Assembly (NCBI GenBank): GCA_050944455.1 | Contig: JBMNRC010000010.1 | Location: forward strand, 26,491-90,490 | Reading direction: 5' to 3' | DNA: 64,000 nt | From: Anthropogastromicrobium sp050944455 | GTDB lineage: Bacteria; Bacillota; Clostridia; Lachnospirales; Lachnospiraceae | In this document: positions 1-8,262 of the stretch, piece after piece | Layout of the letters: each line of letters starts with the position of its first letter | Numbering within the stretch: the stretch's first letter is position 1 | Notes under the pieces: generated by a model | Databases searched by the model: none | The model's input: only the letters and a program-made list of their open reading frames with translations | What the model was told of the DNA's origin: nothing | Translations under genes and position numbers: made by a program

Positions 1-188
1 CCTGAACCCAGGTATCAGTCCTTGCGGTATCCCGTATCCCCGGTCTCTGCCGTTCCGCTCCCGTGCTCTTGTGATACATCATCTCAAACCCCTGCCATTC
101 GGCAGCCCGGATACCTACTGTTCAATATCTCGCGATTTTGCTGTTCAGTACTCGGCGGTTACTTTTCCATGCCCCAGATCCTTAAGAT

Positions 189-800
189 TCAATATCCAAG
201 ATCCTCATCGATCAGGCACACTTCCATCTCCGATCCCGCCATGCTGTGCCACAGCACCTGCAAGCCGTTGCAGATCCGCTCAGGGCTGCTGCAGTTATAG
301 CACCGGTCCGCGGACACGGCACACGGCGTCCTCCGGCCGAGCCTTCGGGCGTTCTTCGGGGAAGCGATATTTCTCGCGCGCCACAGCGCCTGTTCGAAGT
401 CCGGCGCGATCTTGTTCCGCCCGATCACGAAGATAACCTTTTTGTGGCCGTAGAACACTGACGCGACCCGGTTGCCGGTGTAATCAATGTTGACGATCTC
501 TCCGTTCTGCGAAACCGCGTTGGCTGAGGTGATGTAAACCTCCGTCCCGGCCGCCAGGTCCCGCATATTCCTGTCCGTTTTCCCTTCAGGGATATGCCAG
601 TGGGAAAACACTTTATTATGGCTGCTGAGGGATTCGTAAAGCCCCATTTCCGCGGCTGTCACACATCCTCCGATACCGACGGTGGTGCCGTCCGTCTCTT
701 CATTGATGTGCGCCGCGGCTTCCTCCCGGCTGGAAAATACTTCGGCGGTATAACCGAGCCGCTGCAGTCTGTCTCTCAAAGCCTCCAGTTTTTCATTCAT
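189..800 (-). CDS. LUD-domain (lactate utilisation, LutC/YkgG-like) protein
   Basis: About 203 residues. The pattern of a short N-terminal helix (EKLEALRDRLQRLGYTAEVF), then GIGGCVTAAEMGLYESL, an ITSANAVSQNGEIVNID stretch and a GRNKI segment fits the LUD (DUF162) family. These proteins occur in lactate-utilisation operons and as stand-alone anaerobe proteins of unclear biochemistry. The ATG at 800 is chosen because a GGGAGGAG ribosome-binding site lies just upstream; a longer upstream extension is open but has no such site. The C-terminal part carries several cysteines (ADRCYNCSSPERIC) that might bind metal; this is inference. It stands alone, followed by about 190 bases to the window edge in which I see no gene. 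Exact substrate is unknown. Confidence 0.75.
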   Translation of the reverse strand: MNEKLEALRDRLQRLGYTAEVFSSREEAAAHINEETDGTTVGIGGCVTAAEMGLYESLSSHNKVFSHWHIPEGKTDRNMRDLAAGTEVYITSANAVSQNGEIVNIDYTGNRVASVFYGHKKVIFVIGRNKIAPDFEQALWRARNIASPKNARRLGRRTPCAVSADRCYNCSSPERICNGLQVLWHSMAGSEMEVCLIDEDLGY

Positions 801-994
801 ACCGATCGCTCCTCCCTGTCCCCAGTATACGCAGCAGTCATCAGGCTGAAAGTTCTGCGACTTCCGCGATGGAAATCCGGACGTTCCGCCTGTCATTTCA
901 TCGCCAGTAAACGGCCTGAACCGCTCCGCCTGAGCCGCCGCTTGAACTGCCGCCTGAATTATAATCCTGAATTATCAATTATTGTATTGTATGG

Positions 995-1022
995 AAAAAG
1001 CCGGCAGCTAACGCTGCCGGCT
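995..1022 (-). terminator. Rho-independent terminator of tRNA-Cys
   Basis: Read on the - strand this is a perfect 10-bp stem (AGCCGGCAGC with GCTGCCGGCT) around a 4-base loop, followed by five Ts. It lies a few bases past the 3' end of the tRNA-Cys gene. Confidence 0.9.
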
Positions 1023-1028
1023 TTGCAG

Positions 1029-1100
1029 AGGCGTGAACCAGATTTGAACTGGTGAATTGCGGTGTTGCAGACCGATGCCTTACCTCTTGGCTATCACGCC
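1029..1100 (-). tRNA. tRNA-Cys (anticodon GCA)
   Basis: On the - strand the sequence starts GGCGTGA and ends TCACGCC, forming a 7-bp acceptor stem, with a T discriminator as is usual for tRNA-Cys. The T arm contains GTTCAAATC and the anticodon loop is CTGCAAC, giving GCA. CCA is not encoded. It is a single-gene transcript between its own promoter and terminator. Confidence 0.95.
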
Positions 1101-1124
1101 ACAGACTCTCACGAGTGCTTACTA

Positions 1125-1153
1125 ACTATATCATATCGCCTTTCGGATTGCAA
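1125..1153 (-). promoter_or_regulatory. Promoter of tRNA-Cys
   Basis: On the - strand: TTGCAA, 17 bases, then TATAGT preceded by TGA, an extended -10. It ends about 25 bases before the tRNA 5' end, as expected for a stable-RNA promoter. Confidence 0.75.
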
Positions 1154-1330
1154 GTTCTTTTTTCAGGGACGGGCAGGAATTCGCGATGATTCACAGCCCG
1201 CTGATATCCACCGAGCCGAAGGTCTGCGGCCGGATTTCATCCTGTCTGACTGAGACTTCTGTGAAGCAGAATGGCGTCTTCACTGCCGGTTTGCAGCTGA
1301 ACTTTTCACCTCAGGCGGTGATGGCAGCTA

Positions 1331-2011
1331 TCAGAGCAGCTGCCAGGTCATCAGCGGGTTCCTGTTATACAGAAACTCCAGAAAAGCGCTTTCGTTGATC
1401 CACTGCATGCACTGCTCGCCAAACGGGAATCCGGTGCAGGCAGTGATCAGCAGGAAAACCAGCCATACCACCACAAGCCCGAAAAACAGCCCGATCATGG
1501 CGCCCGCCACCGCGTTAACCTGTCTCAGCACCGGCAGCTTCACCACAGCGTTCAGCACCATGCCGACCAGGCTGACGGCGATTCTCACCGCGACAAACAG
1601 AATCAGCCAGGCTGCGGCCGTAAATACGATACCGGTGAGAGCGGCCGTGATCGCGGCTGTCACCGCGGACGCCGTTTTCGCCCCGGCCGACTCCACAGCC
1701 GTGAGGATCGCGTCGCTCACCACAGCAGGAAGGCTGAGCGCGTCCATCTGGCTGGTGAGAGAGTTTCCTGCCGCGCTCTGCGCCGACGAAACCCGCTCCT
1801 GCACAAAACCGGAAACCTGGGTTTCCAGGAAGTCATACATGCCGGTATTCTCCCGCAGGAAATTTTCGAAGGGCTTCTCAAACGCCATGACGATCAGAAT
1901 GGTCACCACAGCCGCGGCCAAAGAAAAAAGGACTTTCACAAGTCCCTTTTTCCCGCCGGAAATCATCGAAATCAGCAGAATTGCCGCAATGGCGATTGTC
2001 AGAACGTTCAT
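1331..2011 (-). CDS. CvpA-family membrane protein
   Basis: 226 residues with a short N-terminal membrane segment (LTIAIAAILLISM), the typical GGKKGLVK turn, a second hydrophobic segment, a central amphipathic region and two further membrane segments (about residues 120-190). This layout matches the CvpA/colicin V production family (DUF of about 170-220 residues), integral membrane proteins of uncertain role in envelope maintenance. Its start codon overlaps the stop of the upstream giant TPR gene by ATGA, so the two are probably translationally coupled. Confidence 0.75.
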   Translation of the reverse strand: MNVLTIAIAAILLISMISGGKKGLVKVLFSLAAAVVTILIVMAFEKPFENFLRENTGMYDFLETQVSGFVQERVSSAQSAAGNSLTSQMDALSLPAVVSDAILTAVESAGAKTASAVTAAITAALTGIVFTAAAWLILFVAVRIAVSLVGMVLNAVVKLPVLRQVNAVAGAMIGLFFGLVVVWLVFLLITACTGFPFGEQCMQWINESAFLEFLYNRNPLMTWQLL

Positions 2012-5000
2012 TCAAATGCTTCCTCGCGAATGATCAGACGTCCCTCGCGGTCATATCTGGACTGGAAAAGCTTTCTCTTTGCTCTGTCAGCCTTCATCAC
2101 CGCCTGTTCCATCATTCTTTCCGTCTTATTATGTGAATCTTCCGGAGAATTCTTCAGAATCCCGTCGATCTTCTGCATTACCGCCAGCTCAGCCGCGTGA
2201 TCCAGAACACAGTCCTGCGCTTCCGCATAATCCCGGGCAAAAGCAAGCAGCTCCGCCGCCGTGTAATGAATTTCCTCAAACCGGCAGGTGATGACGTCCG
2301 TCAGCTCGGGGTTTTCTTCGAAGAGATCCCTGAGATGGCTCTGCGTGTCGGTCAGGACGACCAGAAGGTCATGGTCATCCGGATCCAGAATCTCACAGAG
2401 CTCCCTGATCACCCGTTTTTCCATCTCCCCGGCGCCGATAATCACGGTCGTCTTACCGACGAGACTGTCATAGCCGCGGATCAGGTCCCTGCTGTTCAGC
2501 CGGCTTCCGGTGATCCGGCTCACCTTTCTCGGAACCCTGCGCGGGGATTTCTTCGCCAGCATGCGCAGGCGCTTCAGAACTTCGGCAGTGGGATCCGCGC
2601 CTTCCGGAACGGTGACCGCAAAATGCCAGACGTCTTCCAGGTTGCGGGGATTGAGAACGGGAAGCCCGTCCTCCTGTTCGGGTTCTTCCTCAAACTCCGG
2701 CCCGCCTTCAGCGCTTTCGGATTCCGGTTCCTCTTCGTACTCTTCCCCGGTTTCCTCTTCCGGCTCTTCCTCAGGTTCCTCCTCAGGTTCTTCTTCGGAT
2801 TCTTCCTCAGGCTCCTCCTCGGATTCTGCTTCGGTTTCCTCCGCGGATTCCTCAGCTTCCTCTTCGGATTCTGCTTCGGCCTCCTCCCCGGATTCTTCCC
2901 CGTACTCTTCTTCGGATTCCGCAGGCTCTTCGCTCACCTCTCCGGCCTGTTCTCCGGAGGCAGCTTCTTCCCGGCCGTCATCATCCTCCGCGTACTGCTC
3001 CCCGTTATCGTACTCGGCATACGCCCCGTACTCTTCGTATTCGTCGGAGTCTTCGGTATCATCCTCGCAGTAATCCGAAATCGGCCCGCGCGCTTCGGCA
3101 GGGTTCTTCTCCGCGGGCGCTTCTTTCCCTGCTGCCGCACCTGTATCTTCGGCCGCGCCTGTATCCGCCGCCGTCTCCGTATCCGCCGTTTCCGCGGGTT
3201 GATCCGCAGCCCGGCTTACAGGCTGATGTACCTGCTGATCTGCCGACGGATTCGCAGCCTGATGGGAAGTCTGGGCTGCGGACGGATCCGCTGCGGTACC
3301 CGCCAGAATTGTTTCAGCGTCCTCAAACTGCGGAACGGCTTCCAGGGTATTGTCCTCGGAAATTTCCTCTGCGACGCCGCTCTCGACGCTCTCGCCGATC
3401 TCTCCAGCCACGATTTCATCGTAAACCGGCGGTACATAGGTAATATCCGCGAAATCCGCCTGTGCTTCGGAAGCCGGGGAACCTGCCGGTTTTGTCCCGG
3501 CTTTCGCGCTCGCGGCGGCCTGAACTTTTGCTGTTTCCTGTGCGGTCTTCTGCGCTGCCGCTTTCTGTTCCGCGGCCCTCCGCATCGCGGCTTTCTGTTC
3601 TGCCTGCTTCAGCGCCGCCGCTTTCTGTTCCGCCGCTTTCTGAGCTGCGGCTTTCTGTTCCGCGGCCTTCCGCATCGCGGCTTTTTGTTCTGCGGCTCTC
3701 TGTGCAGCGGCCTTCTGCGCCGCCTGCTTCTTCGCCGCGGCTTCGGCTGCTCTCACGGCGCCGGCCGGGAATGTTCGCGTATCACCGATATCAACACGGG
3801 TATTGCCCCGGGATCCGGAGCGCACCTGAGTATCTTCCGCCCTGGATTCGAAATCGCCGAGGCCAGTGCTGATCCTGGTTTCGCCGGCCGTATCTCCCGC
3901 GGATGCCGCGGAGGTCCCCGCCTTCCGGCCGGACGCGCCGTGTTCTTCCGCGAGCTGCTCCTTCATGATCTTCTCAATCTGGCTGCCCTCAATCGGTCCC
4001 TGGGGCATCTTCACGCCGCGGATGTCAAATTCTTTCTCGGCGTTCTCGCGCGCCCTGCGCAGCGATTTTGCCGCGCTTCCGTCCGCGTCCGCCGGCTGCG
4101 TGTTCCTCTGGACCAGAATATTCAGCTCGCGGGCATCTTCCCTGGCCTTGTGCCTGGCCTCGCTGTTTTCCGCCTGTTCCGCGCCTGCGGCGCCGTCCGT
4201 ATCATTCAGGCTGGTGACAGTGACCTCCGGAGCTTTCCGGAACCTGCCGAGCACTTCGGCGGCGGAAGAGCGGTCAGTCCCGCCGCTCCGGGCTGTCTGC
4301 CCGTCTGCGGAGGCCTGCTCCCCGGTCCCGTCTGTCACGGCATTCCCGGCTGACCCGGCTTTCTCAGCCTTCTCGGCTTCCTCAATGATCCGCACCTGCC
4401 GCGCCGTGTTTTCCCCGACTTTCGCCAGCGTGCGGTCGACGTTCAATTCCTTCACCGTGGTCGGCACGCCCTGAATCCCGGCGATATTGTGGCTGCGCTC
4501 CTCGTATTCGCGGGCCTCGGCCTCGCGGGCCTTCGCCTGCTTCTGTTCCTCAATCTGCTTTTTCTTCTGCAGCTGCTCCGGCGTGAGGGAAACATATTTT
4601 TCCTTCAGCGCCAGCGCCTTCTCGACGTAATCGCCGAAACCGAACCACAGGATAATGTCATCGCACAGCTGGACGCATTTATCGCTGTCGCCCTTCCTGG
4701 CGTAGAGCTGGGCCAGCTCAAAGGCCCATTTTTCGTCGAAGTCCTCTTTTTTGTATTTCTCGAGGATAATGATTTTGTCGTCGATGGACGCTTTCTGGGA
4801 AATCGCCATCTTGTACAGCAGAATATATCGGCTCGGATCGTGCGGCGCGATCCTGCAGAACTCGTCAAAGTATTGGGAAGCCAGCTGGTAATTGCCGGAC
4901 TGCAGGCCCAGCTCCACCAGGCGGTATACGATTCTCCGCCCGCGGGGCGAATTTCTGTACGCCTGCTCCAGAACGCTGATCGCTTTCGGATATTCCTTCA

Positions 5001-5157
5001 CCTTCGTATAGACGTCAGCCGCCGTCTGCAGCATATTGACATCGCGGACGCGCATCCAGTCAATCGTATCGCAGAGCGACGCTGCCTCATCGTACTGCTT
5101 TTTCAGAGCAATCTGCTGAATATGCTCCGTTTTGAGCCGATATTCGTACTCATCCAT
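2008..5157 (-). CDS. Giant TPR protein with low-complexity middle and degenerate AAA-like C-terminus
   Basis: 1049 residues from the ATG at 5157, which has GGAGG five bases upstream; an upstream in-frame start has none. Residues 1-210 look like tetratricopeptide helices (repeated alternation such as YEYRL, AASLCDTIDW, AISVLEQAYRNSP). Then come an Ala/Lys/Gln-rich coiled region built of repeated AEQKAA motifs (roughly residues 440-540), a long Glu/Ser/Pro tract (EEEP and EESEEE repeats, roughly 680-850) and a C-terminal domain of about 190 residues. That last domain resembles the second half of CbxX/CfxQ (SpoVK-like) AAA+ ATPases (LLVVLTDTQSHLRDLFEENP followed by ELLAFARDYAEAQ), but no Walker A is visible. 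The gene sits between recR and a cvpA-like gene and overlaps the latter by 4 bases. Function is unknown; a scaffold or sensor role is inference. Confidence 0.75.
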   Translation of the reverse strand: MDEYEYRLKTEHIQQIALKKQYDEAASLCDTIDWMRVRDVNMLQTAADVYTKVKEYPKAISVLEQAYRNSPRGRRIVYRLVELGLQSGNYQLASQYFDEFCRIAPHDPSRYILLYKMAISQKASIDDKIIILEKYKKEDFDEKWAFELAQLYARKGDSDKCVQLCDDIILWFGFGDYVEKALALKEKYVSLTPEQLQKKKQIEEQKQAKAREAEAREYEERSHNIAGIQGVPTTVKELNVDRTLAKVGENTARQVRIIEEAEKAEKAGSAGNAVTDGTGEQASADGQTARSGGTDRSSAAEVLGRFRKAPEVTVTSLNDTDGAAGAEQAENSEARHKAREDARELNILVQRNTQPADADGSAAKSLRRARENAEKEFDIRGVKMPQGPIEGSQIEKIMKEQLAEEHGASGRKAGTSAASAGDTAGETRISTGLGDFESRAEDTQVRSGSRGNTRVDIGDTRTFPAGAVRAAEAAAKKQAAQKAAAQRAAEQKAAMRKAAEQKAAAQKAAEQKAAALKQAEQKAAMRRAAEQKAAAQKTAQETAKVQAAASAKAGTKPAGSPASEAQADFADITYVPPVYDEIVAGEIGESVESGVAEEISEDNTLEAVPQFEDAETILAGTAADPSAAQTSHQAANPSADQQVHQPVSRAADQPAETADTETAADTGAAEDTGAAAGKEAPAEKNPAEARGPISDYCEDDTEDSDEYEEYGAYAEYDNGEQYAEDDDGREEAASGEQAGEVSEEPAESEEEYGEESGEEAEAESEEEAEESAEETEAESEEEPEEESEEEPEEEPEEEPEEETGEEYEEEPESESAEGGPEFEEEPEQEDGLPVLNPRNLEDVWHFAVTVPEGADPTAEVLKRLRMLAKKSPRRVPRKVSRITGSRLNSRDLIRGYDSLVGKTTVIIGAGEMEKRVIRELCEILDPDDHDLLVVLTDTQSHLRDLFEENPELTDVITCRFEEIHYTAAELLAFARDYAEAQDCVLDHAAELAVMQKIDGILKNSPEDSHNKTERMMEQAVMKADRAKRKLFQSRYDREGRLIIREEAFE

Positions 5158-5212
5158 CTTATCCTCCAAAACTGCGTCCCGTGCCGCTGCGTCGGACAGA
5201 CGCCGGGAGAAC

Positions 5213-5812
5213 TCACAGTTCCGTTCTTCCCTCCAGCGCTCTCGCAAGCGTGACCTCGTCAGTGTATTCGAGGTCTCCGCCTACGGGCACTCCGCTGGCA
5301 ATCCTGGTAACCTTTATCCCTGTCGGGCGGATCAGCTTGCTTAAATACATCGCCGTCGCTTCCCCCTCAAGGCTGGAATTGGTCGCCAGGATAACTTCCT
5401 TCACTTCGTCCGATTCCAGGCGGACGAGAAGCTCCTTGATTTTGATATCATTCGGGCCGATCCCGAGCATCGGCGAAATCGCGCCGTGCAGCACATGATA
5501 GACGCCGTTGTATTTGCCTGTCTTCTCATACGCCGCGAGATCCCGCGTCGACTCTACCACCATGATGGTGGAATGGTCCCGGTTTTTGCTGCTGCAGATC
5601 GGGCAGATCTCTCTGTCCGTCAGCGTCTGGCAGCATTTGCAGTAGCGCACGTTCTCCCTGGCTTTCACCAGGGTATCCGCAAACTGCTGCACCTGCTCCT
5701 TCGGCTGGCTCACGATGTAGAAAGCCAGACGCTGCGCTGATTTCGCCCCGATCCCGGGAAGCCGCGAAAACTGCTCGATCAGCTGATTGATTTCCTTGCT
5801 GTAATACTCCAT
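5213..5812 (-). CDS. recR: Recombination protein RecR
   Basis: 199 residues, the usual RecR length. The N-terminal helix-hairpin-helix (SRLPGIGAKSAQRLAF), four-cysteine zinc finger (CKCCQTLTDREICPIC, about residues 58-73) and Toprim domain (VVESTRDL; LATNSSLEGEATAMYL) are all present. RecR works with RecF/RecO in loading RecA on single-stranded gaps. Its stop lies 55 bases before the chosen start of the next gene, and it follows ybaB by one base, in the widely conserved order dnaX-ybaB-recR. Confidence 0.98.
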   Translation of the reverse strand: MEYYSKEINQLIEQFSRLPGIGAKSAQRLAFYIVSQPKEQVQQFADTLVKARENVRYCKCCQTLTDREICPICSSKNRDHSTIMVVESTRDLAAYEKTGKYNGVYHVLHGAISPMLGIGPNDIKIKELLVRLESDEVKEVILATNSSLEGEATAMYLSKLIRPTGIKVTRIASGVPVGGDLEYTDEVTLARALEGRTEL

Positions 5813-5813
5813 T

Positions 5814-6170
5814 TCAGAAAGGCATTCCTCCGCCGGGGCCGCCGAGCGAACCGCCCGTCAGTTTCGACACCATCGCCTGATTTTCCTCGTCAACCTGCGA
5901 GAGCGCCTGGTTGAACGCCGCGACAATCATATCCTGCAGCATCTCAACGTCATCCGGGTCCACCGCTTCCGGGGAAATCGTCACCGATTTCACCGAGCGC
6001 TTCCCGGTCATCACCACCGTGACGGCGCCGCCGCCGGCAGTTCCGGTAAACTCCTTTTCCTCCAGCGCTTTCTGCTGTTCTTCCATCTGGCGCTGCATGC
6101 GCTGCGCCTGCTTCATCAGGTTGTTCATGCTGCCCGGCATGCCGCCCTGGTAACCGCCGTGTTTTGCCAT
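5814..6170 (-). CDS. YbaB/EbfC family nucleoid-associated protein
   Basis: 118 residues. N-terminal Gly-rich segment (KHGGYQGGMPGSMNNLMKQA), a long Gln/Glu coiled helix (QRMQRQMEEQQKALEEKEFTG) and a beta-rich centre with TGKRSVKSVTISPEAVDP, as in YbaB/EbfC dimeric DNA-binding proteins. It is placed between dnaX and recR as in most Firmicutes, one base from recR, so the three are very likely cotranscribed. Confidence 0.95.
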   Translation of the reverse strand: MAKHGGYQGGMPGSMNNLMKQAQRMQRQMEEQQKALEEKEFTGTAGGGAVTVVMTGKRSVKSVTISPEAVDPDDVEMLQDMIVAAFNQALSQVDEENQAMVSKLTGGSLGGPGGGMPF

Positions 6171-6205
6171 ATCTGTCTCCCTGTTCTGTTTTCTGTGCTT
6201 TCGTT

Positions 6206-7822
6206 TTATCGGCCGGAATCCGGGGAATCCTCCTCGTCATCCTCCGGGCCGGCGTCCTCGACTTTCATATTGATCCCCGGAATGTCCGGGCCCTTCACTA
6301 CCTTCGGGGCCTGTTCGCCGTGCGCCAGCACTCTCGCGAAGATCCGGAAGTTTTTGCCGTATTCCCTGTTCAGATACTGTCTCAGGTTCTCCAGCCTCGA
6401 CCCTTCCTGCATTGTCCTGCAGCGGAAATTGTCCGGGAAGAGGATACAGAGCCCCTGCGTTTTATCATACCCCAGTTTGGTTCCTTTTAAAAGGCTGTAA
6501 ATAAATGGATGCTGAGAGCCGCAGATTTTCTGCCAGTCCTTCAGCAGAAGAACGTAATCGTCGTACTCGGCCGGCGGAATCTCCACCGTTTCCGGTTCCG
6601 AAGCTTCCCCTGAAGCCGCGTCTCCCGCGGCTTTCGCAGTACTTCCCTGCTGCGGGACCGACGCGGTTCCATTCGCGAGGGCATACTCGAGTTTTTCGAC
6701 CCGGACCCTCAGGCTTTCTACATCTTCGTCGCATTCGGGCCGCATCATCCTGATCAGCGCGGTCTCGGTCAGCACCCGCCGGGACGGGGAGAAGCGGATC
6801 CGGTTGGAGAGCTCCGAAAGAATCCGGATGTCCCGCATGACGGTATCCAGGTCCGTCTCCATCGCGATAGCGCGCAGCTCCTCGTAATCGTCTTTCTGCA
6901 TGCCGAGCGTCTCGGCTTCCTCATCGCCGGTCTGCACCATCATCATATCGCGCAGATACCACGTAAAGTCGGAGACCACCTGGTTCAGGTCGGATCCCTG
7001 GGCGAGAATCTCATCCAGCTGGGAAACCGCGCCGCGGACGTCCGCCTTCAGAATGCACTGCATCAGCTTTCCGTACACCTGCGTCCGCACCGCGCCGAGA
7101 ACTTTGAGCACGTTGTCGTAGGTGAGTTTTTCCCCGTAATAGTAGGAGATGCATCTTTCCAGAAGGCTCAGCGAATCGCGGAACGATCCGTCGGCAGTGC
7201 GCGCGATCAGCCTCACCGCGTAGTCCTCGGCCTCCACGTTTTCCGCCCTGAGGATCGCGCCCAGGTGGTCCGCGATTGTCCCCGCGTCGGCCCTGCGGAA
7301 ATCGTAGCGCTGGCAGCGGGACTGCACCGTGACCGGAAGACGGTTGGGGTCTGTCGTAGCGAGAATGAAGATCACATAAGCCGGCGGCTCCTCCAGCGTT
7401 TTGAGCAGCGCGTTGAACGCGCCTGCCGAGAGCATGTGGACCTCATCGATAATGTACACCCGGTATTTCCCGGAAGTCGGCGGATACTGGACCTGCTCCC
7501 TGATTTCCCGGATGTTGTCGACGCCGTTGTTGGAAGCCGCGTCCATCTCGATCACATCCATCGACCGGCCTTCCAGAATCGCGCGGCAGTTCTCGCACTC
7601 GTTGCAGGGATTGCCGTCAACCGGGTGAAGGCAGTTGACCGCCCTCGCCAGGATTTTGGCCGCCGACGTCTTTCCGGTTCCGCGCGTTCCGCAGAACAGG
7701 TAGGCATGTCCGATTCTTCCGTATTTCACCTGGCTTTTCAGCGCCTGTACGATCGCGTCCTGGCCCCGTATTTCGTCGAACGTCTGCGGGCGCCACTTGC
7801 GGTACAGCGTCATATACGCCAT
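6206..7822 (-). CDS. dnaX: DNA polymerase III subunit gamma/tau
   Basis: 538 residues from the ATG at 7822, chosen because AAGGAGG lies nine bases upstream and the protein then begins MAYMTLYRKWRPQTF, the classic DnaX N-terminus. Walker A is GTRGTGKT at residues 45-52; zinc-finger cysteines lie at 64, 73, 76 and 79; Walker B is IIDEVH at about 124-129; and sensor 1 is ATTDPNRLP. It is the clamp-loader ATPase of the replisome. The C-terminal part after about residue 370 is a short tau-like extension ending in an acidic tail. No slippery heptamer for a programmed frameshift was noticed. Confidence 0.98.
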   Translation of the reverse strand: MAYMTLYRKWRPQTFDEIRGQDAIVQALKSQVKYGRIGHAYLFCGTRGTGKTSAAKILARAVNCLHPVDGNPCNECENCRAILEGRSMDVIEMDAASNNGVDNIREIREQVQYPPTSGKYRVYIIDEVHMLSAGAFNALLKTLEEPPAYVIFILATTDPNRLPVTVQSRCQRYDFRRADAGTIADHLGAILRAENVEAEDYAVRLIARTADGSFRDSLSLLERCISYYYGEKLTYDNVLKVLGAVRTQVYGKLMQCILKADVRGAVSQLDEILAQGSDLNQVVSDFTWYLRDMMMVQTGDEEAETLGMQKDDYEELRAIAMETDLDTVMRDIRILSELSNRIRFSPSRRVLTETALIRMMRPECDEDVESLRVRVEKLEYALANGTASVPQQGSTAKAAGDAASGEASEPETVEIPPAEYDDYVLLLKDWQKICGSQHPFIYSLLKGTKLGYDKTQGLCILFPDNFRCRTMQEGSRLENLRQYLNREYGKNFRIFARVLAHGEQAPKVVKGPDIPGINMKVEDAGPEDDEEDSPDSGR

Positions 7823-7978
7823 TCTCTGCTGCCTCCTTTCCGCGAATCCGCTGATTATTCTGTTTTCTGAAGCCGGCAGTCCGGCCGCGCCATTGTCAGA
7901 CATGTCAGAAACGGACATCCTGATGCCGGGTTTACCGATTTCCGGACAGCCGCTGTCAGACATCTCTGCGGCGCATGC

Positions 7979-8032
7979 TAAAAATCGCACGGCACACCGG
8001 CCGCCTTCAGATCCGGCGGCAGTATGCCGTGC
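7979..8032 (-). terminator. Probable terminator downstream of pfkA
   Basis: On the - strand GCACGGCA pairs with TGCCGTGC, with a second inner stem of GCCGCC/GGCGGC, and then GATTTTTAG follows. It lies about 230 bases past the pfkA stop and before dnaX, which suggests dnaX is read from its own promoter. Confidence 0.65.
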
Positions 8033-8151
8033 ACTCCGTTATGCCACTTCAGGTTTGTTCATAGTATCCGTCCAAAAACTTCATTTATCAAAAACTATCC
8101 GGAATATTGATTTGGAAAATCTGTCCGGAAAATCAGTACAAAATCAAGCCT

Positions 8152-8211
8152 GAAAATTTCAGAGGGAAGATCGGACCGGAAAATTTCAGAGGGAAGATCG
8201 GACCGGAAAAT
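8152..8211. repeat. 27-bp tandem repeat (about 2.2 copies)
   Basis: A 27-bp unit beginning GACCGGAAAATTTCAG and ending AGATCG is repeated without mismatch in its second copy, with partial copies at both sides. It sits between the pfkA stop and the terminator; no gene is seen in it. Confidence 0.85.
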
Positions 8212-8262
8212 CCGGGGGAAAACCGGCCGGACCGCCGATCCGGATAAAGCTGTTCCGAAAAA

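Noticed and set aside
2197..4353. 718-residue open frame on the + strand
   Set aside because: It is antisense to the TPR/acidic gene. It is Phe/Arg/Gly/Leu-rich as expected for the complement of Glu/Ser codons and has no ribosome-binding site or domain.
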